64,000 nucleotides of DNA from Euglena gracilis (taxonomy: Eukaryota > Euglenida > Euglenophyceae > Euglenales). The stretch spans positions 20,797,295 to 20,861,294 of the forward strand of contig CP154956.1 of NCBI GenBank assembly GCA_039621445.1. The letters are read 5' to 3'. The notes under the pieces are model-generated. The model did no database searches and was not told where the DNA came from. It was given only the letters and a program-made list of their open reading frames with translations. The position numbers and the translations under genes were made by a program. This document shows positions 31,605-43,232 of the stretch, one piece after another; the first letter of the stretch is position 1; each line of letters begins with the position of its first letter.

Positions 31605-32560
31605 CTTGGCTCCATTGAATTTTCTTTGTTTTGGGACGCCATGACCATTGAAAATCTTGGGGGCCTCTGGCGGCCACCCCTTTACCCCTGAAGGGGTTTT
31701 GGGGCTTCCAAGCCCACTGCAAATCTTGACGGGTTCTTGGGGCCCCACCCCTGACCCCTGAGGGGTGATGTGAATGAGTAAGCGTGGGGGGTGTTTGACC
31801 TTTTCTGCCCCTGCGATGTGCTGTGGGGGCTTGGTGCTGGTGGCCCCATTGGCCTTTGTTTCTGCGACTTTTGATGATGTAGATGCCTTCATGGCCGGTT
31901 GTGCTGTCATGGCCTTTGTTGCCTTCATGGCCTGTGCGGTTTTGGCTGCCATAACCCCACTTGTGTGCATTGTTTGCTGTGTAATGTTGGCCCCCATGGC
32001 CCTTGCTGCAATGGCCGTAGCGTTCTGGTGGATGTTGCTTCTGCCCCTTGCGGGGCGTTCTGACCACTGTCTGCCCGGGCCCGTGGCCGTCACTTTGGGG
32101 GATTTGGGTTCTGGAAATTTCTGTGGGGGAAATTTATTTTGGGAAAGAGGCAGCCACGGTTCGCCACAGCCGACCTGCGTCGTCAGGTTGTCTGGCTGCT
32201 GCTGCTGCTGCGGCTGCTCCCCCTTGAAGTAAACCAGCGCCGTGCTTCTTTGAAGTTGCATCTTTCTCTGAATTCTTTCGTAAAAATCAACATTTTTGAT
32301 TTGACGTTCCCCACGCGCGTGACTTTCTGTACAATTTGAATTGACTGTTGGTCTTCTTGTTTTCTCATTAGATAAGGTATTTGATGTTCCTTCCTTTCTT
32401 CTGGGTGTCGAAGGGCAAATTTGGAATCAGCCAATTCCGGCGATAAAAGGCACTAAGCTGGGACCCCCAACCAAGCGGACCAAATGAAATCGAAACAACA
32501 CCGCCGGCGAACAAGGCATGGCCTCACAAGGGCAAAGTGCGGAGCAGGAGGTGTCACCAC
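31605..32560 (-). mobile_element. DIRS copy A, right part (5' half of gag and 5' ITR)
   Basis: On the minus strand, gag reads from about 32261 (MQLQRSTALVYFKGEQ) through Gly/His-type repeats to 31605. This corresponds to 25655-26260 of copy C and continues the piece that stops at 21924. The 5' ITR-like block (32455-32515, ccgccggcgaacaaggcatg) and outer tip (ggcctcacaagggcaaagtg) follow. The GC-rich frame is broken in places. Confidence 0.8.
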
Positions 32561-32979
32561 TTTTAGAAGGGTCACTTGCGGCGTGGACGCATATTGTTTA
32601 ATTCAGCATGGCGGAGTGAACATGATGTTGCTGCCTCCTAAGGACTTGTGAACCTGGGATCCTGAATCCAGAGTGGCAGTTTGAAGTTCCTAAGTTACCT
32701 GCCCCCGTTCCCCATTCGCTGTGCGGAAACTGCTGGATGTGGAGACCCTGTACTACGTTTTTAATCCACAGATTCAGAATTTGTTGTACGTTATTTCCCT
32801 ACATAAAAAAAAAACGCCGGCCACACCCCAGAAAAAAATGAGCGCCCAATGCCGTAGGCCTCGGCCCCCTTGGGACACCCCCCCCCCGAGGTTGAAGACC
32901 TCGGGGGCCCAAAATCCCAACCCCGTCCTCGGGACCACAGGGGCCGAGCCCTCCCCCCCGAAGCCGAAGGCTTCGGGGA

Positions 32980-33960
32980 CAAAAAAAACAGAAAAAGGGC
33001 CCGAACACTTCCCCGGGCCGCCTAATAAATTGCCCAAGGCGGTACACAAGCGGTCCGGGATGGCAGTGTTTGCAGCGACGCCTGAGGTGCGGCGCCTCCG
33101 CGAACCTTCCGCTTTGCGGAAGTGTCTAATTAACGGATTACATATGACCTCCTCTCTGTAGGCAGGTCCAAGCCAGAACGCTTCACCCTCCCTATGGCAT
33201 ATACCAAAATATCTGCTTTATTGGAAGAATTACTGGAAGATATTAGTATCTGGAAAAGTGCCGGAAAGACCTCAGGAACTTGACTTGAAATACTGGCCTC
33301 CATGGCCTCTGTGATTTTCTCCTCCTTTGCCTTTGTTCCATCTTCCCATGTGGGCTCTGGCCCTTTGACCTGAATTCCTGGCTTGCATTTTGATTGTAAG
33401 GGTAATTGGCCCTGGAAGGCCTGTCTGGCTGGGCATTGGAAGATCTGTCTTGCCTGGGCCTTGGAAGTCCTGGGGCCATTGTCCTGTCCCCTTACTGGAC
33501 TTCTTGACAACTGTCTGCCAAGGGCTGTGGTCACTGGGGGGGGGGGGGGTTGGCTGTGAAATTTCTGAAGGAGGTTGGGAAGGGGTAACCACAGCTTGCC
33601 ATGGCTTGTCCGCATTTCCAGGTTCTCTAGCTGCTGCGAAAATCGCTGCTTCTCGTCGTAATATCAATGTCTTCCCCAATTCATCTTTCATTGAAGTCAG
33701 TTACTGAATGAAGTTTCATATTCAGCTGGTGCTTCGCGTTCGGGTATTTGAACTGGACGTTCTTCGGGGACTTCGTAGTCTTTAGTGGAGGTGTTCTCCT
33801 TTCTTTTGGGTGTCGAAGGGCAACTGAGCAATCAGCCAACGCCGGCGAAAAAGGCACTAAGAAGGGACCCTAACCCAACGCGTCACAATCAAACAACAGA
33901 TCGCCGGAGAGCGAGGCATGGCCTCACAAGGACAAAGTGCGGAGCCCGAGGTGTCGTGAT
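32980..33960 (-). pseudogene. DIRS copy D: gag fragment with 5' end
   Basis: The minus-strand frame 33691-33272 begins MKDELGKTLILRREAA and includes the PWQAVVTPSQPP and SPWQTVVKKSSKG motifs also seen in the copy C gag (PWQTVVRRPRKG). Upstream lie an ITR-like block (33850-33925) and the tip ggcctcacaaggacaaagtg. Downstream, 33000-33260 is an inverted relative of 35090-35360. No RT is left. Confidence 0.7.
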
Positions 33961-34699
33961 TCTGGCCCCAGCATGCACAAATGGCGCAGCAAGAGTCGAG
34001 GCTGTGGGTAAGCGTGCGTTGCACTGCAGGAAGCCTTGCTTCTGCAGCCCGACTCTGCGTCGTCATCTAACCGGTACAGTTTGTCATAGCTGAGCGTTTG
34101 GATGCTGAGCTCGCAGCCCAGCTCCATGCACACACTTGTGGTTCACGCAGATCTGCTTCCAATTCACAGCGAGGAGGAAACACGGGGCAGGCAACCCGCA
34201 GGTCTACACCGCGCCACTATGTCAGCCATTCTGCAGACCTGAACCAATTCCACTAAATTGGGCTTCCACACTACCACAATCCAACCCATCCAACGATCCC
34301 TATTCGTCGACGGGCAGCGGGGCCGCCCTGAGCATCCTACGACGATGGCATCCATGCACCTGGAACTTTCAGTCATTTTTCTTGTGCTGAGGCAGGCCAG
34401 TAAGTGCACAGTTGAAGATGCATGCTGAAATTCCTTTCTTTCCTGCTCGGGGAACTTGGGCACTGGTCTCACAGAGCAGTGGAATGACAGGGGAAGGGGA
34501 GGGCAGGCAACACTCGGTTTACACCGCCTCATTACCACGTCTCTGCGAACCACTGATATCGCTGCCGACGACATTTCCTCTTCCTCACATCGGAGAGTCC
34601 ACGTTCATTATCACTTCTCCTGTCGGCGCTGGACGTTGCTCCTTCGTCTCCTGTGTGCCTGTCTTTGAGATTCTCTTCCTGGAACCTTCGGTACCGGAC

Positions 34700-35040
34700 C
34701 AGGCACGCCCGGACTTTCCAACACGGTGGCCCAGTGGGCTCCATCTGGCCCGTCTGTTGGTCCCAGATTTAGAAGAACCGGGTTCCTTCGTCGAAGATGG
34801 TGAAGTTCACCGTCATCTTCTGCAGCACAGGCCACCATGTCACTCTGGTGCAATCAGCACCATTTCCTGTACCTGGTCCGCGATGATCTTGAAGATGACT
34901 TGCTTCATCAGCGTCCACGGCGGATTAGACCATATCTTTTCTCGTGTCCATGTCTTTGTAAATGCATTATCTTCACTTGTCCGCAACTTGGAGAACCTTA
35001 ACTTGGCCCGTGACGCAAATGCACTTTCTGGTTGTTTTTT
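34700..35040 (-). pseudogene. Remnant of a Ty3-type MT-like domain
   Basis: The minus strand reads WSNPPWTLMKQVIFKIIADQ, then VQEMVLIAPE, a TGA, and in the next frame TWWPVLQKMTVNFTIFDEG. This follows the element Q domain (FLWANPPFSQL, VLVHPDW, QYWSPLLERVTV) block by block. The rest of that element is not recognisable. Between 33960 and 34700 I see only GC-balanced sequence with short frames I cannot assign. Confidence 0.6.
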
Positions 35041-36506
35041 TTTTGCGGGACCAAGACTGGACACCTCAGTTTCTGGGGTCTTTCCGGCACTTTCCAGATA
35101 CCAATATATTCAGGACATTCTTCCAAAGCAAGCACAAATATTGGCGTATGCCATAGGGAGGGTGAAGGCTCAGACCCGCCTACAGAGAGGAGGTCACATG
35201 TAAGCCGTGAACTAGGCCCTTCCGCGAAGCGGAAGTTTCCGCGGACGGTCTTTTCTGGTGTTTTGTCTTGCCCGGCGCCGCACCCCAGGGACCGCCGCAA
35301 ACAGTCAACCCCCAATGGGAGAGGTCAACCAAAAGGTCTGCCAAAAATTTATTATCAAAAAGGCTTTTCCACATTCCCACAAAGGGGCAGAGGCCTCAAT
35401 CCTCCCCAAGGTTTCAATTGGGAATGGGAGCCAATGACAGAAAAAGGTTCCCAAGGCCCAACGGGGTTCATGGCCATTCAAAAAGGGCATGGGAACTTTT
35501 CAAAGCCGGGCCATGGCCGCTGATCATCTGCTGGGCCGCGACGGCATTCCCCAGGCCACGAAGGCAACACACCAGGGCCATGGAGGCCACATATTTTCAA
35601 GCACATTATGCACACGCCACTGGGGCCAGAAGCTAAGGGGCAGCCCCAGAGGGGCTCTTTATATAAGTCATCGGCCCCAGGAGGAAGGCAGAACCCCAGT
35701 TACCCTCAAGGAGAGGATCAGGTGGAAGGGGGAGAACACCTAAAAGCATTTACACTTCTTCATTCCAAGGTGAATTTGTCAAAGTGGGGACCCTCTGAGG
35801 CCCCCCTATGGTATGGCAACAAACCACATCAACAGCAAGGATGCCGTTTATGTAACACAGGGGCAGTAAGCCCCATGGTGGGGAACCCAACAACAAGATC
35901 ATCCAGAGAGAGTGTGAGGAGAGAGGGAGTGCATTCATCCACATCCCCCAGAACCACTTAACTTCGCAAAATGTACAATCCCTAGGGGCTCTAGCGGCTG
36001 TCTCGTGTCGAACAAACCCAACCCAGACCCTCCAAAAACCACTTCTGGACAAAAATAAATGCAAAGGAGAAACAATGGGGAGACACTCCAATGCAAAGGT
36101 TCCAAAAGAGCTTAAAATGGTGGCAGAAAAATGCACCAGCAACCTGTCAGTGTGGGCGGCGGGAGGCGCCTGAATTGGCGAACTTTCTGCCCCATTCCGC
36201 TACTTTTTTTTTATACCAGTGTACGCTTTCCCCCAGGTTCTCTTTTCCGGGATGTTTAATTCAAAGTATTGTGCATGCTGAAGGAAGTAATTTCAAAATA
36301 TCAATCTGAGTTCATGAAAACAATTGTCCAAAAAATTCAAAAGGTCAATCCGGAAGGCCAAGCAAAAGTGGAAGCCAAGGCCACAATTCAAATTCAAAAA
36401 AGAAGAGCATTTAGCGTGTGGGAAGCAAGGTGAAGGTGTTCTTCCGCTTCCCTCCCCGCTACCCTTTTTTAGTTTCAAACCAGGCTTTTCCGCCCCCCCC
36501 CCCCTA

Positions 36507-36736
36507 CTGCTTCAGAGGCACCCGCAAGGAGTTGGCTAAAAAAACAGTCCCCCCTAATTTTTTAATTATTCGTCTGCCGGAACACAGTTTCTGGGTTTAT
36601 TCTGGGACCGAAGGACACCAAAAAAGATAATTTTTGGGGCGCGTGTGCCTAATTTTACCGGAGCGCGGGTGACTGTTTCCCCCCACTCGGCCTGACGGGG
36701 AGCCCATTCCGCGCACGGTAACCGAACCGGAACTGG
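36507..36736 (+). repeat. 230-bp duplicated block, copy 1
   Basis: It starts tactgcttcagaggcacccg and runs to ttccgcgcacggtaaccg. The partner is at 37163-37395. Identity looks about 80-85%, with indels. Confidence 0.75.
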
Positions 36737-37162
36737 AAGCAGAGGGTTTTTCGTTCTACGTTTTTTATTAAAGGCCTTTTTCTCGAATGCATTCTTTTTG
36801 AAATGCAAAGCGTGCACACCTCCCCAGAATTTTCCACACACGAAGAGGCTACAGCCCACCGGGACACTGACAAATTGCCAACCTTTTGCGGCGCACTCTG
36901 AAGTGGTGCTCCGCAAGTCTTCCCGATAGCCCTCGGGAAGCCCAAGCAAACACCCCGAGACCGAACCCCCAAACCCCAGCCCCATCTCCCATCCCATCCC
37001 CATAATCCCCTTTTTACACAATCCCAGCCCCACCCCAACTCCTGCTCGTCCCCCTCCAATCCGAGCCCCTAGTCGATAGCCCTCGAGACTCGTCCCAAGT
37101 CCCCCCCTGTTCCCGAAATAAGCCCACCCCAGTGCTGGGACCCGACCCTTTTCTCTCCCACA

Positions 37163-37395
37163 TACTGCTTCAGAGGCACCCCCAAGGAGTTGGCCACAAA
37201 TACCGTCCCCCCCCCTGCCAATTTTTGAATTATTTTGCTGCCGGAACCCAGGTTCTGGCTGAATTCAGACAGCTAAGGACACAAAAAAGAGATTTTTTGG
37301 GACGCGTGTGCCTAATTTTGCCGGAGCGCCAGGTGACTGTTTTCCCACACTCGGCCTGCCGGGGAGCTCTTTCCGCGCACGATCACTGAACCGAC
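37163..37395 (+). repeat. 230-bp duplicated block, copy 2
   Basis: It starts tactgcttcagaggcacccc and runs to ttccgcgcacgatcactgaa, a direct repeat of 36507-36736. Confidence 0.75.
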
Positions 37396-39072
37396 AAGAG
37401 GAGAAAACTTCAGCTCATCAAGGGTGGCATTCAACCCTCCGGGGTAAGTTTCACCAATTGTCCAACCATCCAAGGACCATAGCAAACCTGGATTTGAATC
37501 AGGCAGAGAAAATTCTTCTGGATTACGAGAAAACTGGTTCAGCAAAAAGAGTAGGTACTTTCAAAACCCAGCATTTAATCCCTTGGTTTTTGATATAAAA
37601 CAAGAAGCGGGGGGGGGGGTGGCAGCAAATGGATAATGATCAGCGATTACTGGGGGGGGAAATCAACATTTTCAAGTAAAACCCTTCAGACTGGATCACA
37701 TCCAGAACATTCTTCCAGTTTTTCAAAAAGGGAACCGGGCACCTAAAATAAATTTAAAGGATGCTTATTTCCACATCACAGTAAACGCAACCCTCAGGCC
37801 CTTTTTAAGACATCAGGTAGGGGGACAGACCTGGGAATTCCAGGCAGGGTTATTTGGCCTAAACGTGATGCACCAGATTTTAATGTGGGTTATAAAATCA
37901 TTCAAAACAAATTTGGAGAAAAAGGAGCATCCAGGTGTTTATATACCTGGACGACATTTTCTGGTTGCTCCCACCCAAAACATTTCGCAAAGTCATTTAT
38001 TTATTCATTTATTCAGATTTATTAAACTCAGGGTTCAACTTCAACGTCAGAATATCAACCCTGCAAGCCACCCAAACTGTAAGTAATCTGGGCTTTGAAC
38101 TGAACTTTCAAGAAGAAAAATAGCAGGTGCCGCCCCCCAAAAGGTCGACATATTAGAGAAGGAACTGGGGGAAAACGTGTAAAAGGACTATATGTGAAAA
38201 CGGCAACTAGCTGCCATTTTGGGACATAGAAGGAGCAACCTAATGGCCCTGCCCTTTTTAAGGTTTTTGACAGATTGTCTGGACATTTTCTCGTTACAAA
38301 AATCTTCTACCCCTGGGACTCAAAGCACCTCATTTCCCAAGAAATCAAATACCAATAACGGAAATAATAATTCTGCCGGAAACCTGGGGGGCAGACAAGG
38401 CGCAACCAGAGATTTGCAGTCAGACAACAGCACCCATGCGAGCCGGGGAGAGGGGCTAGACAAACATACTGGAAGTACTTTCAGGAGGTTTGGAGTGAAG
38501 ACGCCATTTTACATACAAACATCAAAGAATTGCATGCAGCAATCAACACAGTGAAAATTTTCAAGCAGACTAAGGGAAACTGTGTGCCTGTCAGTAGACA
38601 ATAAGGTAATTTCCCATTCATTGACAAAAGGAGGGGTGGTCCCTTCAACAAAATGCTTCGACCGTGTTTCAAATGGTTCATGGAGCACAACATAAACCTT
38701 CAAGTAAATTGTGTTCTTTCAGAAAAATGCCTAGCAGACCACATCAGCAGATGGGAAACTGACAGGGGTTATTACTACCCAGACCCACAACTTTTTCACT
38801 GGCTAAGGTAGTATTTCCAAAATTTCATTCAGTTGGGAGAATATTTATTCGCCTCCCCACGCAACAAAAAACTGCCTAAATTTGTGGCCAGGTGACCCCA
38901 CTGGGAGGCCACATCAGTGGATGCATTGGAATGTCTCCTGAACAACATGGGGGGACTTAATGGAAAAAACCCGCTTGGTCAAAAAATTAAAAATTTCTCC
39001 CCCGACCGAAAGCATGTGTGACGGGTGCCTGGAATTTTCTGCATGTGTGAGGGCTGCCTGGATTACCCTGGG

Positions 39073-39501
39073 CTAGGTTACCTGTGCTGTTTTTGTTTCT
39101 ACTTCTTTGGGCTGCCTGTGCCTCTTAGGGGTAGACTGTCTGTGCTTCTTTGAAGGCTGCCTGCGCCTCCCTGTGCTGGGCTTCCTCTGCCTCTCCGAAT
39201 TGGGCTGTCTGTGTTGCCATGACGGCTTCCTGTGTTTCCAAGGGCTGGCCTGCGTATGTTGCATTCTCTCTTCAGGGCCATCCGCTTCGAGCTGCCTCCG
39301 CTTGGGGGGCTGCTGCTCTTCCAAGTGTTCTATTTTCTCCTGGAAGCTCTCCATTTGCCTGCTTCCCTTATCGTTTTCTTGCCGCCTTCGGAAGGTATCG
39401 TCAGTCATACCGCACTTGCTCCTCCCTCTCTCTCTCTCTACTTCTTGGGTCTTCGACCGCCTCTTGATGTTTCTGTTTGGGGTGTGGCGTGTGTACGGCA
39501 T
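39073..39501 (-). CDS. Basic low-complexity ORF, possibly gag-like, 142 aa
   Basis: The minus-strand frame begins MPYTRHTPNRNIKRRSK. Its middle could form a coiled coil (QMESFQEKIEHLEEQQPP). Its C-terminal half consists of repeats of about 10 residues rich in KHRxPS and RxRQP. Such basic, helical-then-repetitive proteins occur as gag of retroelements, but no motif proves this. The DNA repeat (gctgcctgtgcctct-like units) explains part of the openness. Confidence 0.3.
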   Translation of the reverse strand: MPYTRHTPNRNIKRRSKTQEVERERGRSKCGMTDDTFRRRQENDKGSRQMESFQEKIEHLEEQQPPKRRQLEADGPEERMQHTQASPWKHRKPSWQHRQPNSERQRKPSTGRRRQPSKKHRQSTPKRHRQPKEVETKTAQVT

Positions 39502-39509
39502 GTACCAGT

Positions 39510-42320
39510 TTCTCTCCTCCAGCGATCATTCGTGTTCTTGGTGGCTTAAATATTTTGACCCCACCAGGGGCTAGAAGGCCATGAGCACGTATGGAGAGGA
39601 AATAAATTGCCACTCAGAAAGTGGGGTGCTCAGAATGGACGTCGCCCAAGGACAAAAAAAAGGGTGGTGGGGCGAGCCGAATCCACCAACCACTGGCACA
39701 ACCTACTGTATTTGCAGTGTTTGTGAGGGGAGGGCTATGCACAGCCGGGGGCGAAGGGCACAGTTGGGAGAAGAATTATTTGATTATGAGGCACGATATT
39801 GGCGCATGTCGTAGAACATCATCATCGTATTGGCTTATCGACAGAGATCGGATCAGTGTGCTGCGGAGCAGGCTGATAGGGCTTGGAGAGATTCAAATCA
39901 CCCATACTCGTTCTAAACAATACATCGGTGAAATAGACCTTCCGGATAAAAAAATGCCTCCGCCTCAGCGGCAGTACAGTAGCGATGCCATGGCCGAGAG
40001 GCCCGACTTGAAGTGACAGGTGGATGAGGAAATCTGACCGCCATCATCTCTTCAGCTCCTTCAACAGTCGCGTGGTACCGTAACGCTGACAACCGCCAAA
40101 CACATCCAACCGCCACGCAGTGATGACGGCCGAAGCAAGAGAAGATCAAATGGAGGCTCAACTCGATCATTCTCTGCCTCTTCGATTACGAAGAGCCACA
40201 CCATCGCAAGAATGAGAACTCAGATAGCAAAACGATCACCTTCTGCGGCCTTCACCAAGTCTGGCCAAGGCCATGCTGAGGCCTTGCCAGAAGTTGGCAT
40301 CCGCGGGCCACCTCTCCTAAGCGGCGTGTTGCCCCATCATCAGGCGGAAACATTGGCCAACGATGGCCAGGGCATCAACTCTCATGCCTCCGTAGCAATC
40401 CAGCCGGAAAGAAGTTAAGATGTGGATCTTGATTCGGCTGGTTTTTGGGAAGGTTCGATGACTGGCAAGGAGAGCCTGGCGCCGCGTATCAGGCATTGGG
40501 GCCTCGAGAGTGCGCTAAACGAAGGAAATGTTTGGGGCGCAGCATTTGTGCGACCTGGCGGAATAAGGTGAGCAGGTATCCCTCAGCCTGTCGTGAGCAA
40601 CGTACATCCCCCCTGGTCCCAAGTGGTGGTACGCTTCATCATTCTTGCAAGTAGCTTTGTGCTCTCCGGGCACAGGCTACCCCACGTGCCCATGGCCAGC
40701 GTGGCGAACGACCAGCCGCTGTTCCGACACGGGGTGTCGTACGTCGTGTGTTTGGCCTGCTCCGGTCGTCTGAGGACGATCCTCGAGCGGCCCCTGGAGG
40801 CGCTCCTCTATTCTGCTTGACAGCCGTGTGCGAAGGTGACGTGAACTTCCGTTGGCTTGCTTCTCTGCCATGTGGACAGCAACAGGTCGAGGGCCGTAGG
40901 GATGCATCCGGTTGGTTGGGCACCGGAACTACGCGTTGGACACTTTGGCCGTTTGTGGACCGGGGTTAAACAGGTTTCCTTCGACGGCGTTGTGTCCGTT
41001 GGCGAAGTTGTTCCGGAAGCAGCACATCTTGTGGTCACCGTGCGCATCAGTGGCGTTGTGCCATTCTGATTGTTCTTCTTCCTCCTGTTCCTTGTCTCAT
41101 TTCACAAGGGATTCCGTCCTTGGCGTTGTGCGAGATGGGGTATGGAGGATGCAGACGAACCAAGCGATTTCTGATGGGCCGTTGGTGTCGTGCCGCATCA
41201 CAAACAATTCCCCGGTCCAGAACCGTCAGGGGCTCTTTCCTCCACAAGAGAATTCCAGGCCTGATCAAGTGGTCCTTGAGAGCGCAAGCGGTGACTCATG
41301 ACGATGTACGATGGAAATCCACCAGGCCACAACCCCCTTGACGTGGGAGGCCACTACGTCGTCCTTACTGGCGTGTGGGATTACGGCGGTGGGGCGAACC
41401 AAGTCCACCGACCAGTGGCACTGCCTACTGGGTTTTGACAGTTCGGGGCAGAGGTTGTATAGAGATAGGGCTGGGCCCATGGTCGTGGTAAGGAGGTCAG
41501 GTGAACCTGTAACCAGCATTGCACGGGCCAGTGTCTGAGGTCATGAGGGCTGGGATGAAGCGTGGCAGGGATGCGGGCGTTTCATCCCCCATTATGGACG
41601 ACTGAGACTTCGGGGTGACCAACCTTTTCGCTTTATTTTGGTTGTCGGCTGCCCGCCGCACTTCCGGCGCGCTTCGTTTGTGCGGCTCTGTTGGCAACCT
41701 ACTTAGCCCGCACACGAAGTGGTTGAGTCTGCAAGCAGCAGTCCCAGCCAGCACTTCAGCCCGAGGAGGTAGTCTACTTCGTCCCTTGTTGTGTGAAGGC
41801 CTCGTGGGGTGCCAGAGCAATGCATCCGTGACCTATGCCATGTGTCGGTTCCGTCAGGCGGGCCTGTCTCTTGTTCGGGTCCGGGTTAGGGGCCCATCCA
41901 CCGTGGTGCGACATAGATGAGCCTGCACCCCCGCCGCGAAGTGTCATTTCAAGAGGCGGAGGAGAATGACGCGGTGGTCAGTAATCGTTGTCTGTCATGG
42001 TGTTGGGGCCCTAGCGCGGAGAAGACGTCATTAGCAGGTTGTTGGAAGAGTATGTCAACCGGGGCGGCTGCGAATGCAGGGCATGCGACTTTTTTGTGTC
42101 CGTGGGTGTAGCTTTGGCACAGAGCCGCGGTGCGGGCGGCGCCTTTGCAGCCAGATGGGATGCGGAGCCCGCACCTTTCGTTGGAGAAGGGTAGGGCCGC
42201 TTGCTGTCGCTGCTCTGCGCTGAGCGCCTGTCCGAAGATGCCTTCAAAGGCGCCGAAAATAGTCTCTCCACACCGAGTGACCTCCGCCTGAGGCTCGTAG
42301 GAATCAGGTGCCGGCAGTAA
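39510..42320. other. Retroelement-like debris without clear frames
   Basis: Short frames on both strands. A block gtggggcgagccgaatccac (near 39668) recurs at about 41387 as gtggggcgaaccaagtccac, followed by similar text, so parts are duplicated. Composition is GC-rich and coding-like, but I find no conserved motif. It probably belongs to the element whose RT is at 42500-43232. Confidence 0.4.
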
Positions 42321-42499
42321 GTCGTTGACCTTACAGCCATCCAGGCATAACTGCAGGAGGTGGCGGGCGAGCTGGGGGTCCGTTACAGAGGTGTCCAGGT
42401 CAGCAGCATTCTCAACTTTGGCCGTGGCCCCCGCCCAACCTGCTTATGTGTGGCCGGTTGTGGTTGGGAAATACACATGGCAGCCTTGAATGGTGATAC

Positions 42500-43232
42500 C
42501 GGAGTCATCAGACCACGGGACGCGTTGAAGGTGCTCCCGGTCTGTATTGGAGCCGGTGCAGGGCTACACATTTGGCCAGGTTCAATTGAACCCCGGTGCG
42601 CTCGCCTTCCGCGCGGAGAAAATACAGGCACTTATGCAGCACCATTGGATCGCCGATCAGTAGCCCGTCGTCAAGATACTAGAAGGCCCAAAGCATATGT
42701 GCCTGTTGTCCGATTGTTTCGGCTGTAGCGTGTGTTCCAACCGCAAAGCCAATGGCCCCAGGAAACAGCCTTGTTGCGTGCCCCGTGCGCACGACAGCAC
42801 TCGTCCCTCACTTCCGTTTGCGAACCACAAATATTTGAAAAGTGCGGGTGTGAGTGTCTGCGCCTCTGGGAGGCATGACGCGTTCTTCAGGTCCCCCTGA
42901 AGAACAGCCCAGTTTCCCCTCGGGTCTAACTTCCTGTCCATGTTTTGTGTCGTGATGGTGATGGTTTCGGAGGCATGACACACCCGATCTAAACTCAGCC
43001 GCCTGACCAGGAAAATGCAGCATTGACCGTAGGGTAGCCTTGGATTCAGAAAACCCCGCATTGTGCCTCCCCTTTTGCGCCTCGGGAAGCAGCCCAACAC
43101 TGGCTCAGCCCGCTGTTGGTGGTGCCCTGGTGCTAGCCTGTCGTCCTCGCGCACCACGTTCTTCTGGTGCCCCCTGTGAACCCACCAGTCGCTCCTCAGT
43201 TCCTGCCCCAGTTTCCCCCTTAACCTGTCCAT
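42500..43232 (-). pseudogene. Reverse transcriptase pseudogene of a different (RVT_1, possibly non-LTR) type
   Basis: The minus strand reads NWAVLQGDLKNA (domain with the first catalytic Asp), SCARGTQQGCFLGPLALRLE (the family pattern is GxQQGDPLGPLL) and, after a frame change and a TAG, YLDDGLLIGDPMVLHKCL (YLDD at 42667-42678) and GVQLNLAKCVAL. The D of QQGDPLGP is replaced by C here. Both the motif spacing and the wording differ from the DIRS and Ty3 elements of this window. A 44-base block (cctgtccatgttttgtgtcg...) occurs twice, at about 42935 and 43224, marking an internal duplication. Confidence 0.65.

Larger units (their letters stand above)
35040..39060 (+). pseudogene. DIRS copy E: strongly decayed element
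   Basis: gag remnants at 35268-35730 (HGHSKRAWELFKAGPWPL and similar text in several frames). RT is at 37440-38290 (DLNQAEKILLDYEKTGSAKR, HLIPWFLI, a DAYFHITV block, YLDDIFWL near 37950). RNase H and the MT-like domain are at 38480-38990 (ELHAAINTVK, CLADHISRWE, YLFASPRNKKLPKFVAR). Many stops and frameshifts are present, so it is dead. An unrelated block at 36400-37400 with a 230-bp duplication interrupts gag and RT. Confidence 0.75.

Noticed and set aside
34000-34400. Disintegrin/ADAM-like fragment (ICVNHKCV on the minus strand)
   Set aside because: Eight residues only, with stops around and no second motif.
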